Shown: positions 1 to 7,831 of the stretch, one piece after another
How the letters are laid out: each line of letters begins with the position of its first letter
How positions within the stretch are numbered: the first letter of the stretch is position 1
NCBI RefSeq assembly: GCF_050586465.1
Contig: NZ_JBOCEG010000004.1
Coordinates: forward strand, 310,001-374,000
Source: CAJXYS01 sp913063035
GTDB taxonomy: Bacteria; Pseudomonadota; Alphaproteobacteria; Rhodobacterales; Rhodobacteraceae
Direction of reading: 5' to 3'
DNA length: 64,000 nucleotides
The notes under the pieces: generated by a model
Databases searched by the model: none
Told to the model about the DNA's origin: nothing
What the model saw: only the letters and a program-made list of their open reading frames with translations
Translations under genes and position numbers: made by a program

Positions 1-1092
1 GGCGAAGAATTCCATGATCAGACCGAGCCGCTGTCGGTCCTCCGGCACATGGGCGATGCCGCGGGCGCGGCGTTCCTGGCCGTTGGCGCCGGTGCTGAGG
101 TCGAGTTTCTGCCCGTTCACGCGCACGTCTCCGGTGCCCGGGGAGATGCCGCCGAGAACCTCCAGCAGTTCCGACTGGCCGTTTCCGGCGACCCCCGCGA
201 TACCGAGGATCTCGCCGGCCCGCACCTCGAGCGAGATGCCCTTGAGCCGCTCGACGCCGTCGGCGTCCGTCACGCGCAGGTCGTCGACCTCGAGCACGGT
301 TTTCCCCGGGCGCGCGGGCGGCTTTTCGACCCGCAACAGGACCCGGCGCCCGACCATGGCCTCGGCCAGTTTCTCGGGGCTCGTTTCCGCGGTGCGCAGG
401 GTCGCCGTCATCTCGCCGCGGCGCATGACGCTGACCGTGTCGGTCACGTCCATGATCTCGCGCAGCTTGTGGGTGATCAGGATGATCGTCTTCCCCTCGC
501 GCTTGAGGTTGCGCAGGATACGGAAGAGGTGATCGGCCTCCGACGGGGTCAGCACGCCGGTGGGTTCGTCGAGGATCAGGATCTCGGCCTGGCGGAAGAG
601 CGCCTTGAGGATCTCGACCCGCTGCTGGTGCCCGACGCTGAGCGTCTCGATCCTGGCGTCGGGGTCCACGTTCAGCTCGTACTCGGCGGCGAGTTCCTTC
701 AGCAGCCCGCGCGCCCGCGCCAGCGATGGGCGCAGCAGCGCGCCGTCCTCGGCGCCCAGCACCACGTTTTCCAGCACGCTGAAATTCTGCACCAGCTTGA
801 AATGCTGGTGAACCATCCCGATCCCGGCCCTGATCGCCGCCTGGCTGTCCGGGATCGGCGTCTGCCGGCCATTGACGCATATCTCCCCGGCATCGGCCTT
901 GTAGAAACCGTAGAGGATCGACATCAGGGTCGACTTGCCGGCGCCGTTCTCGCCGACGATCCCGTGGATCGTCCCGGGCGCGACCGACAGCGAGATGTCC
1001 CTGTTCGCCTGAACCGGGCCGAAGGCCTTGGAGATGCCTTTCAGTTCAATGGCGGGGGCGGCAGTTTCCTGCCGCCCCGGATCCTGTTCCAT
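1..1092 (-). CDS. BMP-family (nucleoside/simple sugar) ABC transporter ATP-binding protein, partial
   Basis: The 3' end runs off the left edge; 364 codons are visible. This cytoplasmic subunit would energise import of nucleosides or simple sugars. It has the RbsA/YufO double-ATPase layout: a first domain with Walker A GENGAGKST (about residue 42), ABC signature LSVGHQQR and Walker B ILILDEPTGV, and a second domain starting near residue 250 with the degenerate P-loop GVAGNGQSE typical of this family. The ATG start lies 18 bp after the binding-protein gene on the same strand, so the two form an operon and permease genes are expected beyond the edge. Subfamily is confident from the neighbour; the exact substrate is not determinable. 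Confidence 0.93.
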   Translation of the reverse strand, partial: MEQDPGRQETAAPAIELKGISKAFGPVQANRDISLSVAPGTIHGIVGENGAGKSTLMSILYGFYKADAGEICVNGRQTPIPDSQAAIRAGIGMVHQHFKLVQNFSVLENVVLGAEDGALLRPSLARARGLLKELAAEYELNVDPDARIETLSVGHQQRVEILKALFRQAEILILDEPTGVLTPSEADHLFRILRNLKREGKTIILITHKLREIMDVTDTVSVMRRGEMTATLRTAETSPEKLAEAMVGRRVLLRVEKPPARPGKTVLEVDDLRVTDADGVERLKGISLEVRAGEILGIAGVAGNGQSELLEVLGGISPGTGDVRVNGQKLDLSTGANGQERRARGIAHVPEDRQRLGLIMEFFA

Positions 1093-1110
1093 TGTCACGG
1101 GAACCGTCCC

Positions 1111-2100
1111 TTACTTCACCGGGCACTCGTTATTCGACATGTAGTCATGCACCGCGACGTCGCCGGAGATGATCTTTGCCTTGGCGTCTTCGACCGCGGC
1201 CATCATCTCGTCGGAGACGAGCGCCTGGTTGTGCTCGTCCACGGCCACGCCGACGCCGTCGTTCGACAGGTCCAGCACGTGGATGCCGGTCTCGACGTCA
1301 GGACCGGCCGCGAAGGCGTTGTAGACGGCCACGTCGACCCGCTTGAGCATCGAGGTCAGGACGGACCCCGGATGCAGGTAGTTCTGGTTCGAGTCGACGC
1401 CGATGCCGAGGATGCCCTCGTCGGCCGCCGCCTGCAGAACGCCCACACCGGTGCCGCCGGCGGCGTGATAGACCACGTCGGCCCCCTGCGAGACCTGCGC
1501 GCGGGTCAGCTCGGCGCCCTTGACCGGGTCGTTCCAGGCAGCCGGCGTGGTGCCGGTCATGTTCTGGATCACCGTGGCGTCGGGGGTCACCGACTTGACG
1601 CCCTGCACGAAGCCGCAGGCGAATTTGCGGATCAGCGGGATGTCCATGCCGCCGATGAAGCCCACGGTGCCCGACTCGGAGGCCATCGCGGCCATCTTGC
1701 CCACGAGGTACGAGCCCTGGTGCTCGGCGAAGACGACGGAGCGGACATTCGGCTGGTCGACGACCATGTCGATGATGACGAACTTGGTGTCGGGGAAGTC
1801 CGGCGCCACGTTCTCGACCGCCGAGGCGAAGGCGAAACCGGTCATGACGATTGGGTTCGAGCCGCCATCGGCGAACCGGCGCAGCGCCTGTTCGCGCTGC
1901 GCTTCGGACTGAAGTTCGATCTCGCGATAGCTCTCGCCGGTTTCGTCACCCCAGCGCTTGGCACCGTTGAAGGCCGCCTCGTTGAAGGATTTGTCGAACT
2001 TGCCGCCCAGGTCGAAGATAAGCGCAGGTTCCGCGGCGGCCCCCGCCGCACCCATCGCCAGCGCCGCCGCGGCGCCAAGACACGTTTTCATGAAGGTCAT
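1111..2100 (-). CDS. BMP-family ABC transporter substrate-binding protein
   Basis: A 329-residue periplasmic binding protein of the BmpA/Med (PnrA-like) family, which usually binds nucleosides. An N-terminal signal peptide (hydrophobic stretch about residues 6-23, ending AAA-EPA) is followed by the family hallmark FDLGGKFDKSFNEAAFNG and, later, GFIGGMDIPLIRKF and YHAAGGTGVGVLQAA. There is no lipobox cysteine, so it is probably a soluble periplasmic protein. GGGAG precedes the ATG. It leads the operon with the double ATPase downstream. Family assignment is strong; the ligand (purine nucleoside or another small molecule) is inferred from family only. Confidence 0.93.
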   Translation of the reverse strand: MTFMKTCLGAAAALAMGAAGAAAEPALIFDLGGKFDKSFNEAAFNGAKRWGDETGESYREIELQSEAQREQALRRFADGGSNPIVMTGFAFASAVENVAPDFPDTKFVIIDMVVDQPNVRSVVFAEHQGSYLVGKMAAMASESGTVGFIGGMDIPLIRKFACGFVQGVKSVTPDATVIQNMTGTTPAAWNDPVKGAELTRAQVSQGADVVYHAAGGTGVGVLQAAADEGILGIGVDSNQNYLHPGSVLTSMLKRVDVAVYNAFAAGPDVETGIHVLDLSNDGVGVAVDEHNQALVSDEMMAAVEDAKAKIISGDVAVHDYMSNNECPVK

Positions 2101-2180
2101 ACCACACTCCCGGTTGTGTTGTCTGGCGGCGCCGGTGGCGGCGCGCCGGGGTCCGGTCGCACAGGCGCCGGATCACAAGC

Positions 2181-2211
2181 AGTTTAGGACCGAGGCCAGC
2201 GAAAGGGTCAA
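2181..2211 (-). promoter_or_regulatory. Candidate sigma-70-type promoter for the BMP transporter operon
   Basis: On the minus strand TTGACC (2206-2211) is followed after 19 bp by TAAACT (2181-2186), about 80 bp upstream of the binding-protein ATG. The spacer is longer than the optimum 17 bp, so this is only a candidate. The rest of the 154-bp gap between the rimI stop and this gene shows no other clear signal. Confidence 0.35.
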
Positions 2212-2254
2212 CAGCTTTTTGCACCGCCGACGCGCCGCGGGAGGTGACCCAGCG

Positions 2255-2674
2255 TCAATCTCCGCTGAGCGATTTCGTCAGCACCAGCGCGTCGCTGCGC
2301 CGCTTGTCCGGGGCGGTGTAGTAACCGGGCCGGCGGCCGCTCTCTTCATAGCCCGCCCCCGCGTAGAGCGCCCGTGCCGCCGCGTTGTCGTCTGCGACCT
2401 CGAGGAACAGGCGGGTCGCGCCCCTTGCCGCCACGGCGGTTTCGAAGGCAGCCAGCACCGCCCGGCCGCGCCCGGCGCGCCGCAGGGACGGCGGCACGGC
2501 GATGGTCAGGAGTTCCGCCTCGTCCAGCGTCACCCGGCCAAGCGCGATGCCCTGGGCGTCGCCCACGAGCAGGATGCCGGGACTGTCGAGAAGGGTGGCG
2601 AATTCCGCCGCGCTCCAGGGCCGCGAGGTGGTGAAGGCTGCGGCATGGAGCGCCGCCAGCGCCGCGGGTGTCAT
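2255..2674 (-). CDS. rimI: Ribosomal protein S18-alanine N-acetyltransferase (GNAT family)
   Basis: A 139-residue single-domain GNAT acetyltransferase, expected to acetylate the N-terminal alanine of ribosomal protein S18 with acetyl-CoA. The acetyl-CoA loop is visible as RRAGRGRAVLAAFE (about residues 85-98), and the C-terminal part has the RimI-like LEVADDNAAARALYAGAGY. Its ATG overlaps the stop of the upstream tsaB by 4 bp, the usual tsaB-rimI coupling. The specific role is inferred from this neighbour; other GNAT substrates cannot be excluded from sequence alone. Confidence 0.85.
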   Translation of the reverse strand: MTPAALAALHAAAFTTSRPWSAAEFATLLDSPGILLVGDAQGIALGRVTLDEAELLTIAVPPSLRRAGRGRAVLAAFETAVAARGATRLFLEVADDNAAARALYAGAGYEESGRRPGYYTAPDKRRSDALVLTKSLSGD

Positions 2675-3324
2675 GGCAGGATCACGGGCGGCGCCTCGGC
2701 GGGCGGCGCCGCGTCCGCGGGACGAACATAGAGCGGTGCCGGGCGCGGATGCGCGCGCCCGAGCCTGCGCGCCGCCACCCTGCCGATGGCGATGGCGAGC
2801 GGGAAGGCCGGCGACGCGACGGCGCTGTCAAGGCGTGCCGCCAGCGTTTCGGCGGCATGGCCGATGCAGGGGGTTCCGGCCGGCGCCGGCAACGCGACCG
2901 TGTCCGGCGCGCCCAGCACCGGGTCAAGCGGCCGGTCGTCCCCGGCGAGCGCCAGGTAGGCGAGCCCGCGCCGTGCGTCGAGACTGGCCAGCACGGGGCC
3001 GGGCTGGCCTTCGGCCATCGCGTCGAAGCCCGCCACGCCGATCGCGGGGATCCCGAGCGACAGCGCGAGCCCGCGCGCCGCGGCGACGGATATGCGCACG
3101 CCGGTAAAGTTCCCGGGGCCGATCCCGACGCCGATACCGGCGAGATCGCGCCAGCCGGCGCCCGCCTCCGAGAGCAGCTCCTCGAGCAGCGGGAAGAGCC
3201 GTTCGGCCTGTCCGCGCCGCATCTCCTCGTGCCGGCGCGCAACGGGATCGTCACCGCGAAGCAAAGCGGCCGCGCAATGCGCGGCCGATGTATCGAAGCC
3301 CAGGACGAGCGGCTCAGGCGGCAA
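2671..3324 (-). CDS. tsaB: tRNA threonylcarbamoyladenosine biosynthesis protein TsaB
   Basis: A 217-residue ASKHA-fold partner of TsaD in the t6A modification of ANN-decoding tRNAs. The N-terminus shows the expected VLGFDTSAAHCAAAL, and around residue 70 the family motif GIGPGNFTGVRISVAAARGL (usually GPGSFTGLR). The start is TTG with a GAGG about nine bases upstream; the reading frame overlaps the end of the nfu gene by 11 bp. It is translationally coupled to rimI downstream. Length is typical for alphaproteobacterial TsaB. Confidence 0.92.
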   Translation of the reverse strand: MPPEPLVLGFDTSAAHCAAALLRGDDPVARRHEEMRRGQAERLFPLLEELLSEAGAGWRDLAGIGVGIGPGNFTGVRISVAAARGLALSLGIPAIGVAGFDAMAEGQPGPVLASLDARRGLAYLALAGDDRPLDPVLGAPDTVALPAPAGTPCIGHAAETLAARLDSAVASPAFPLAIAIGRVAARRLGRAHPRPAPLYVRPADAAPPAEAPPVILP

Positions 3325-3874
3325 CCGGGCGAACCTCGATCACTTCGGGGATGTAGTGGCGCAGAAGGTTCTCGATCCCCATCTTCAGCGTCAGCGTCGA
3401 CGACGGGCACCCGGCGCAGGCGCCCTGCATGTGCAGGTAGACGATGCCGCGATCGAAACCGTGGAAGGTGATGTCGCCCCCGTCCTGCGCCACGGCCGGG
3501 CGCACCCGGGTGTCGAGCAGTTCCTTGATCTGGTTCACGATCTCGGAATCCGGGCCGTCATGCGCGGCGTGGGCGCTTTCCTCGCGCTCGCCTTCGAGAA
3601 CCGGGTCACCGGACTGGAAATGCTCCATGATCGCGCCGAGGATGGCGGGTTTCACATGCTCCCATGCAACCGCGTCATCCTTGGTCACGGTGACGAAATC
3701 ATGCCCGAGAAACACGCCCGTCACGCCGTCATTGGCGAAGATACGCCGGGCGAGGGGCGATTTCTGCGCCGCGTCGAGCGTCGGGAAATCGGCGGTCCCG
3801 CCGTCGAGGACGGCCTGGCCGGGCAGGAATTTCAGCGTTGCGGGGTTCGGTGTCGATTCCGTCTGGATGAACAT
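3314..3874 (-). CDS. NifU/Nfu-family Fe-S cluster scaffold or carrier protein
   Basis: A 186-residue cytoplasmic protein with an N-terminal Nfu domain (MFIQTESTPNPATLKF) and a C-terminal NifU-like domain whose CAGC motif (C153, C156) holds a 4Fe-4S cluster at a dimer interface. This is the mitochondrial NFU1-like arrangement common in alphaproteobacteria. The ATG at 3874 is chosen because AGGAGG stands just upstream; an in-frame upstream start would add 13 unconserved residues and run across the promoter. Immediately upstream lie a TTGACA promoter and a perfect Irr/ICE-type palindrome, suggesting iron control. tsaB and rimI follow, so all three may be co-transcribed. Confidence 0.93.
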   Translation of the reverse strand: MFIQTESTPNPATLKFLPGQAVLDGGTADFPTLDAAQKSPLARRIFANDGVTGVFLGHDFVTVTKDDAVAWEHVKPAILGAIMEHFQSGDPVLEGEREESAHAAHDGPDSEIVNQIKELLDTRVRPAVAQDGGDITFHGFDRGIVYLHMQGACAGCPSSTLTLKMGIENLLRHYIPEVIEVRPVAA

Positions 3875-3897
3875 GTGCGCCTCCTGGGTATGAACAG

Positions 3898-3926
3898 GAT
3901 ATGCGCGCCGCATCGCATGGTGTCAA
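3898..3926 (-). promoter_or_regulatory. Sigma-70-type promoter of the nfu-tsaB-rimI unit
   Basis: On the minus strand a consensus TTGACA (3921-3926) is followed after 17 bp by CATATC (3898-3903). The predicted transcript starts about 15-20 bases before the nfu ribosome-binding site. The perfect -35 box with optimal spacing makes this one of the best promoters in the window. Confidence 0.65.
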
Positions 3927-3928
3927 GA

Positions 3929-3945
3929 TTTAGAACAATTCTAAA
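3929..3945. promoter_or_regulatory. Irr (ICE-type) iron-responsive operator
   Basis: TTTAGAACAATTCTAAA is a perfect 7-3-7 inverted repeat. It matches, as I remember it, the iron control element consensus (TTTAGAA-N3-TTCTAAA) bound by Irr in alphaproteobacteria. It lies two bases upstream of the -35 box of the nfu promoter, also 7 bp from the end of the uspA-like gene. Position next to a Fe-S assembly gene fits iron/haem-responsive control. Binding itself is inferred. Confidence 0.75.
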
Positions 3946-3951
3946 AGCGGC

Positions 3952-4407
3952 TCAGGCCACCGCTTCGATCTCGTCCTTGCTGAGCCCGCCGGGCACGATC
4001 GTGATCGGGATGGGCAGCGTTCCCGACGTCCGGCTCAGCTGGCTGACGAGCGGGCCGGGCCCGTCACGTGACACGCCCGCGCCCAGGACCAGCACGCCGA
4101 TGTCGCGATCCTCCTCGATCTGGGCGAGGATCTCGGGCACCGCCTCGCCCTCGCGGATGACCAGTTCCGGGTCCACCTGCTGACGGTCGCGCATCCATTT
4201 CGCGAACACCTCGAAATGGGCGTTTATGCGCTCGCGCGCCTCTTCGCGCATGATGTCGCCCACGCCGATCCAGTGCTGGAATTCCTCGGGCGGGATGATG
4301 GCCAGGATCTGGACGCCCCCTTTCGTGCGCGCCGCGCGCATCGCGGCGAAGCGCATGGCATTCAGGCATTCCTTGCTGTCGTCGAGCACGACGAGAAACT
4401 TGCGCAT
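3952..4407 (-). CDS. Universal stress protein (UspA family)
   Basis: A 151-residue single-domain Usp: the beta-1 strand MRKFLVVLDDSKECLNAMRF and the C-terminal VLVLGAG...ITIVPG are recognisable. The canonical ATP-binding G-x2-G-x9-G-(S/T) loop is not intact (after LGAG the sequence continues VSRDGPGPLVSQLSR), so it may be a non-nucleotide-binding UspA-type member. It is read toward the nfu promoter and ends just before the ICE-type palindrome. The stimulus it responds to cannot be told from the sequence. Confidence 0.88.
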   Translation of the reverse strand: MRKFLVVLDDSKECLNAMRFAAMRAARTKGGVQILAIIPPEEFQHWIGVGDIMREEARERINAHFEVFAKWMRDRQQVDPELVIREGEAVPEILAQIEEDRDIGVLVLGAGVSRDGPGPLVSQLSRTSGTLPIPITIVPGGLSKDEIEAVA

Positions 4408-4469
4408 GGGTGGCCTCCGGTTGCCCGCGGCATGATTGCGGAAAGCGTGCCGTCCGGCAAGCCTTGTGC

Positions 4470-5333
4470 TTAGCCGGCGGAACGCGCCCAGTCCCAGTAC
4501 AGCTCGCGCACCCGGCGGGTGACGGGCCCCACCTGGTAATGCGTGTCGTCGAACTGGGTGACCGGGGTGACCTTGCTCATGTTGCCGGACAGGAAGACCT
4601 CGTCGGCGGCCCGGAAGTCGTCGAAGGTCAGCACCGTCTCGTGCACGGCGACGCCCTCTGCCCCGAGGTTCGAGATGTGCCGCGCCCGCGTGATCCCGGC
4701 CAGGAAGGTGCCGTTCGCCACCGGCGTGAAGATCTCGCCGTCACGGACCATGAACACGTTGGCCGTCGCGCTCTCTGCCACGTTGCCGAGCGCGTCCGCG
4801 ACCAGCGCGTTGCCGAAGCCCTTTCCGCGGGCCTCGGCAAGCATCCGGGCATTGTTGGGATAGAGACAGCCCGCCTTGGCATTGACGACGGCGTCTTCCA
4901 GGACCGGGCGGCGGAAGCGGGTCGTGGTCAGCGTCGTGGTGGCCTCTGCCGGGGCCATCGGGATTTCCTCGAGGCAGATGCAGAAACCGGTGGCGCCCTG
5001 TTTCGGCACCACGCCAAGGTCGCCGCCGTCCAGCGCCCAGTACATCGGCCGGATGTAGACCGCGCTTCCGGCGGGATAGGCCGTCAGGCCCTCGCGCACG
5101 ATCTCGGCCATTTCGGCGGCGCCGGTGGTCGGGGTGATCATCAGCGCCTCGGCCGAGCGGTTCACACGGGTGCAATGGGCCTCGAGATCGGGCGTGATTC
5201 CCTCGAAATGCCGCGCGCCGTCGAAGACCGTGGTGCCGAGCCAGGCGCCGTGATCGGCCGCGTTCATGACCTTCACGTCGCCGTCATGCCAGCGCCCGTC
5301 ATACCAGGTGCGGATGTTCTGTCCCGTTGCCAT
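4470..5333 (-). CDS. ilvE: Branched-chain amino acid aminotransferase (class IV PLP)
   Basis: A 287-residue fold-type IV aminotransferase that would interconvert Leu/Ile/Val and their 2-oxo acids with 2-oxoglutarate. Seen are WYDGRWHDGD near the N-terminus, FDGARHFEG, VYIRPMYW, the PLP-lysine region AVVNAKAGCLYPNNARM and the C-terminal NVAESATANVF and LAGITRARH motifs. Length is typical for the shorter proteobacterial class. GGGAGGAC precedes the ATG. It stands alone, so it could also be a related class IV enzyme (for example a D-amino acid aminotransferase), but the residues favour IlvE. Confidence 0.87.
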   Translation of the reverse strand: MATGQNIRTWYDGRWHDGDVKVMNAADHGAWLGTTVFDGARHFEGITPDLEAHCTRVNRSAEALMITPTTGAAEMAEIVREGLTAYPAGSAVYIRPMYWALDGGDLGVVPKQGATGFCICLEEIPMAPAEATTTLTTTRFRRPVLEDAVVNAKAGCLYPNNARMLAEARGKGFGNALVADALGNVAESATANVFMVRDGEIFTPVANGTFLAGITRARHISNLGAEGVAVHETVLTFDDFRAADEVFLSGNMSKVTPVTQFDDTHYQVGPVTRRVRELYWDWARSAG

Positions 5334-5399
5334 GCTGTCCTCCCGAAAATCGCCGGCATCTAACCACCGCCGGGCGGGAGGGTCCAGAGCCGCCGGGAC

Positions 5400-5888
5400 C
5401 TATGCCTCCGCTTCGGCGAGAAGCGCGGCGACGTCGAGCGGCGCATTGATCATCGCCAAATGCCCGTCGCCATCGCGCGGCCAGTCCGACCGGGGCCGGT
5501 CGCGGTAGAGCTCGACGCCGTTGCCGTCCGGATCGCGCAGGTAGACGGCCTCGCTGACGCCGTGATCGGCCGCGCCGTCGAGCGGGATGCCCGCCTCGGT
5601 CACGCGTCGCACGGCTTCCGCCAGCGCCGCGCGCGACGGGTAGAGAAAGGCCGCGTGGTACAGCCCTGTATGTCCCGGCGGGGGCGGTGTGCCGCCACGG
5701 CTCTCCCAGGTGTTGAGCCCGATATGGTGATGATACCCGCCGGCCGAGAGGAAAGCCGCGCCGGGACCGTAGCGTTGCTGCAGCTCGAAGCCGAGAACGC
5801 CGGAATAGAAGGCGATGGCGCGGTCGAGATCGGCGACCTTCAGGTGCACATGCCCGATGCGGGTTTCGGGGTGGGTCGGGGCTGTCAT
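5400..5888 (-). CDS. VOC-family protein (glyoxalase/extradiol dioxygenase fold)
   Basis: A 162-residue vicinal-oxygen-chelate protein with two beta-alpha-beta-beta-beta modules: IGHVHLKVADLDRAIAFYSG (first metal His in HVHLKV), the HHHIGLNTW segment, GLYHAAF (second-module His) and a final VYLRDPDGNGVELYRDRP providing the metal-ligand Glu. This is one half of a catechol-2,3-dioxygenase-like protein (CatE type). Substrate unknown; it is not in an obvious pathway cluster. The 109-bp gap to trpS contains no convincing signal. Confidence 0.85.
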   Translation of the reverse strand: MTAPTHPETRIGHVHLKVADLDRAIAFYSGVLGFELQQRYGPGAAFLSAGGYHHHIGLNTWESRGGTPPPPGHTGLYHAAFLYPSRAALAEAVRRVTEAGIPLDGAADHGVSEAVYLRDPDGNGVELYRDRPRSDWPRDGDGHLAMINAPLDVAALLAEAEA

Positions 5889-5997
5889 GGCGCGCTCTCC
5901 TGTTCGTCTTGACGCCAGGGTAAGCCCGTCGCCCCGGAAATGCGTCCCCGCTGTAAGCGCAGATGCTGTGCGCCGGCGCAGGCCCGCCGCGCGCCGC

Positions 5998-7053
5998 TCA
6001 GCGCGAGCGCACCATCCCGATGATGTCGCGGGTGCGGGCGAGGATCGGTTCGGCGATCTCGGCCGCGCGGTCGGCGCCGTGCCCCAGCAACCGGTCGATC
6101 TCGGCCGGGTCTTCCATCAGCCGGCCCATTTCTTCGGAAATCGGGGCGAGCTTGGCCACCGCAAGGTCGGCGAGCGACGGTTTGAAGGTCGCGAATTGCT
6201 GGCCGGCATGGTCGGCGATCACCGCCCCGGGGGTGGTATCGGCCAGTGCGGCGTAGATATTGACGAGGTTGCGCGCCTCCGGCCGATCCTCGAGTCCCTC
6301 GACGCTGTCGGGCAGCGGCTCGGGATCGGTGCGGGCCTTGCGGATTTTCTTGGCGATGGTGTCGGCGTCGTCGGTCAGGTTGATCCGGCTCATGTCCGAG
6401 GGATCGGATTTCGACATCTTCTTGGACCCGTCGCGCAGGCTCATCACCCGCGTGGCCGCGCCCTCGATCACCGGCTCGACGACGGGGAAGAAATCCACGC
6501 CGAAATCCTGGTTGAACTTGATCGCGATGTCGCGGGTCAGCTCGAGATGCTGCTTCTGATCCTCGCCCACCGGCACATGCGTGGCGTGGTAGGCCAGGAT
6601 ATCGGCGGCCATCAGCGTCGGATAGGCGTAAAGCCCGACGCTCGCGGCCTCGCGGTTCTTTCCGGCCTTGTCCTTGAACTGGGTCATGCGGTTCAGCCAG
6701 CCGATCCGCGCCACGCAGGAGAAGATCCAGCCGAGCTCGGCATGGGCCGGGACCTGGCTCTGGTTGAACAGGACGGAGCGTTTCGGGTCGATGCCGGCGG
6801 CGATGAAGCCCGCCGCCAGTTCCCGTGTCGCGCGGGTCAGTGCGGCAGGATCCTGCCAGACGGTGATCGCGTGCAGGTCGACGATGCAGTAGATCGTCTC
6901 CGTGCCGCTTTCCTGCATGTCCACGAAGCGTTTCATCGCGCCGAGATAGTTGCCCAGCGTCAGGTGGCCCGAGGGCTGGATTCCCGAAAAGACCCGCGGC
7001 GTGCGCCGGTTCGCGCCGCCGCCGTCACGAGGCGTGTGGACCGCTCCCGTCAT
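5998..7053 (-). CDS. trpS: Tryptophanyl-tRNA synthetase
   Basis: A 351-residue class I synthetase charging tRNA-Trp. The HIGH-type motif PSGHLTLGNY is at about residues 27-36 and the KMSKS loop reads KKMSKSDPSDMSR. The ATG at 7053 is preferred: GGAG stands about ten bases upstream, whereas the alternative TTG six codons earlier has no ribosome-binding site. Length fits the bacterial TrpRS family. It is divergent from the rhomboid-like gene with only about 76 bp between starts, so both promoters must sit there. Near murJ-glnD, a familiar alphaproteobacterial neighbourhood. Confidence 0.97.
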   Translation of the reverse strand: MTGAVHTPRDGGGANRRTPRVFSGIQPSGHLTLGNYLGAMKRFVDMQESGTETIYCIVDLHAITVWQDPAALTRATRELAAGFIAAGIDPKRSVLFNQSQVPAHAELGWIFSCVARIGWLNRMTQFKDKAGKNREAASVGLYAYPTLMAADILAYHATHVPVGEDQKQHLELTRDIAIKFNQDFGVDFFPVVEPVIEGAATRVMSLRDGSKKMSKSDPSDMSRINLTDDADTIAKKIRKARTDPEPLPDSVEGLEDRPEARNLVNIYAALADTTPGAVIADHAGQQFATFKPSLADLAVAKLAPISEEMGRLMEDPAEIDRLLGHGADRAAEIAEPILARTRDIIGMVRSR

Positions 7054-7129
7054 CTTCTGTATCTCCGTCAAAGAAAGTCACGCGCGCTTATCGCCGCCGC
7101 ACCGGCGGGCGTCAACCGGAGCTTTGCCC

Positions 7130-7828
7130 GTGCAGGACAGCGACCCGAACGCCAATCCCTTCAACCCGCTGCCGCCCGTGGTGATCGCGCTGGCCGTGGT
7201 GATCGCGGGGGTCGAGCTGCTCTTCGCGGCCGCCGAACGCGGCTTTATCGGCGGCCCCGGTGCCATCGGCTGGCGTCTGGCGGCGATCCAGGCCTGGGGC
7301 TTCGTCGACGTGGTCTTCGACTGGATGATCCAGAACCGCCGCTTCCCGCCGGGCGACGTGGCCCGGCTCGTGACCTACCCGCTGTTGCACGTGGGGTTCA
7401 GCCATGCGCTTTTCGTGGTGGTCTTCGTTCTCGCCCTCGGCAAGATGGTGGGCGAGGCGTTCCGGGGCTGGGCGGTGCTGGCGGTCTTCTTCGGGGCGTC
7501 CGTCGGCGGTGCGCTCGCCTATGGCCTGCTGCTCGATGACCGGGTGGCGCTTGCCGGGGGGTTCCCCGGCGTCTACGGGCTGATCGGGGCCTTCACCTAT
7601 ATCCTGTGGATGCGGCTGAGCGATGCCGGCGCGAAACGCTACCGGGCCTTCGCGCTGGTCGGGCTCTTGCTGGCGGTGCAACTCCTGTTCCAGCTCTTCT
7701 TCGGCGGGCATAGCGGCTGGGTCGCCGACCTCTCGGGGTTCGTCACCGGGTTCCTGATGTCCTTCGTGGTCAGTCCCGGCGGTCCGGCGCGGCTGCGGGG
7801 CTGGCTGGCGCGGGCCCGCCGGCGCTAG
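7130..7828 (+). CDS. Rhomboid-family membrane protein lacking catalytic residues (pseudoprotease)
   Basis: A 232-residue integral membrane protein with about six transmembrane helices, starting at GTG (GGAG eight bases upstream). The rhomboid fold is recognisable from HVGFSHALF, the ALGKMVGE region, the GxSG-like loop and the last-helix ADLSGFVTGF. However the catalytic Ser of GxSG is Pro146 (GFPG), the catalytic His of the last helix is Asp200, and the Asn of the oxyanion-hole HxxxN is Val96, while His87 and His92 remain. So it cannot be a rhomboid serine protease. It is more likely a iRhom/derlin-like binding or chaperone protein. Its stop is 3 bp from the convergent murJ stop. Confidence 0.88.
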   Translation: MQDSDPNANPFNPLPPVVIALAVVIAGVELLFAAAERGFIGGPGAIGWRLAAIQAWGFVDVVFDWMIQNRRFPPGDVARLVTYPLLHVGFSHALFVVVFVLALGKMVGEAFRGWAVLAVFFGASVGGALAYGLLLDDRVALAGGFPGVYGLIGAFTYILWMRLSDAGAKRYRAFALVGLLLAVQLLFQLFFGGHSGWVADLSGFVTGFLMSFVVSPGGPARLRGWLARARRR

Positions 7829-7831
7829 GGC

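Noticed and set aside
49..2187. Very long open frame opposite the transporter genes
   Set aside because: It is antisense to two well-recognised genes, has no family resemblance, and is explained by the high GC content that removes stop codons on the opposite strand.
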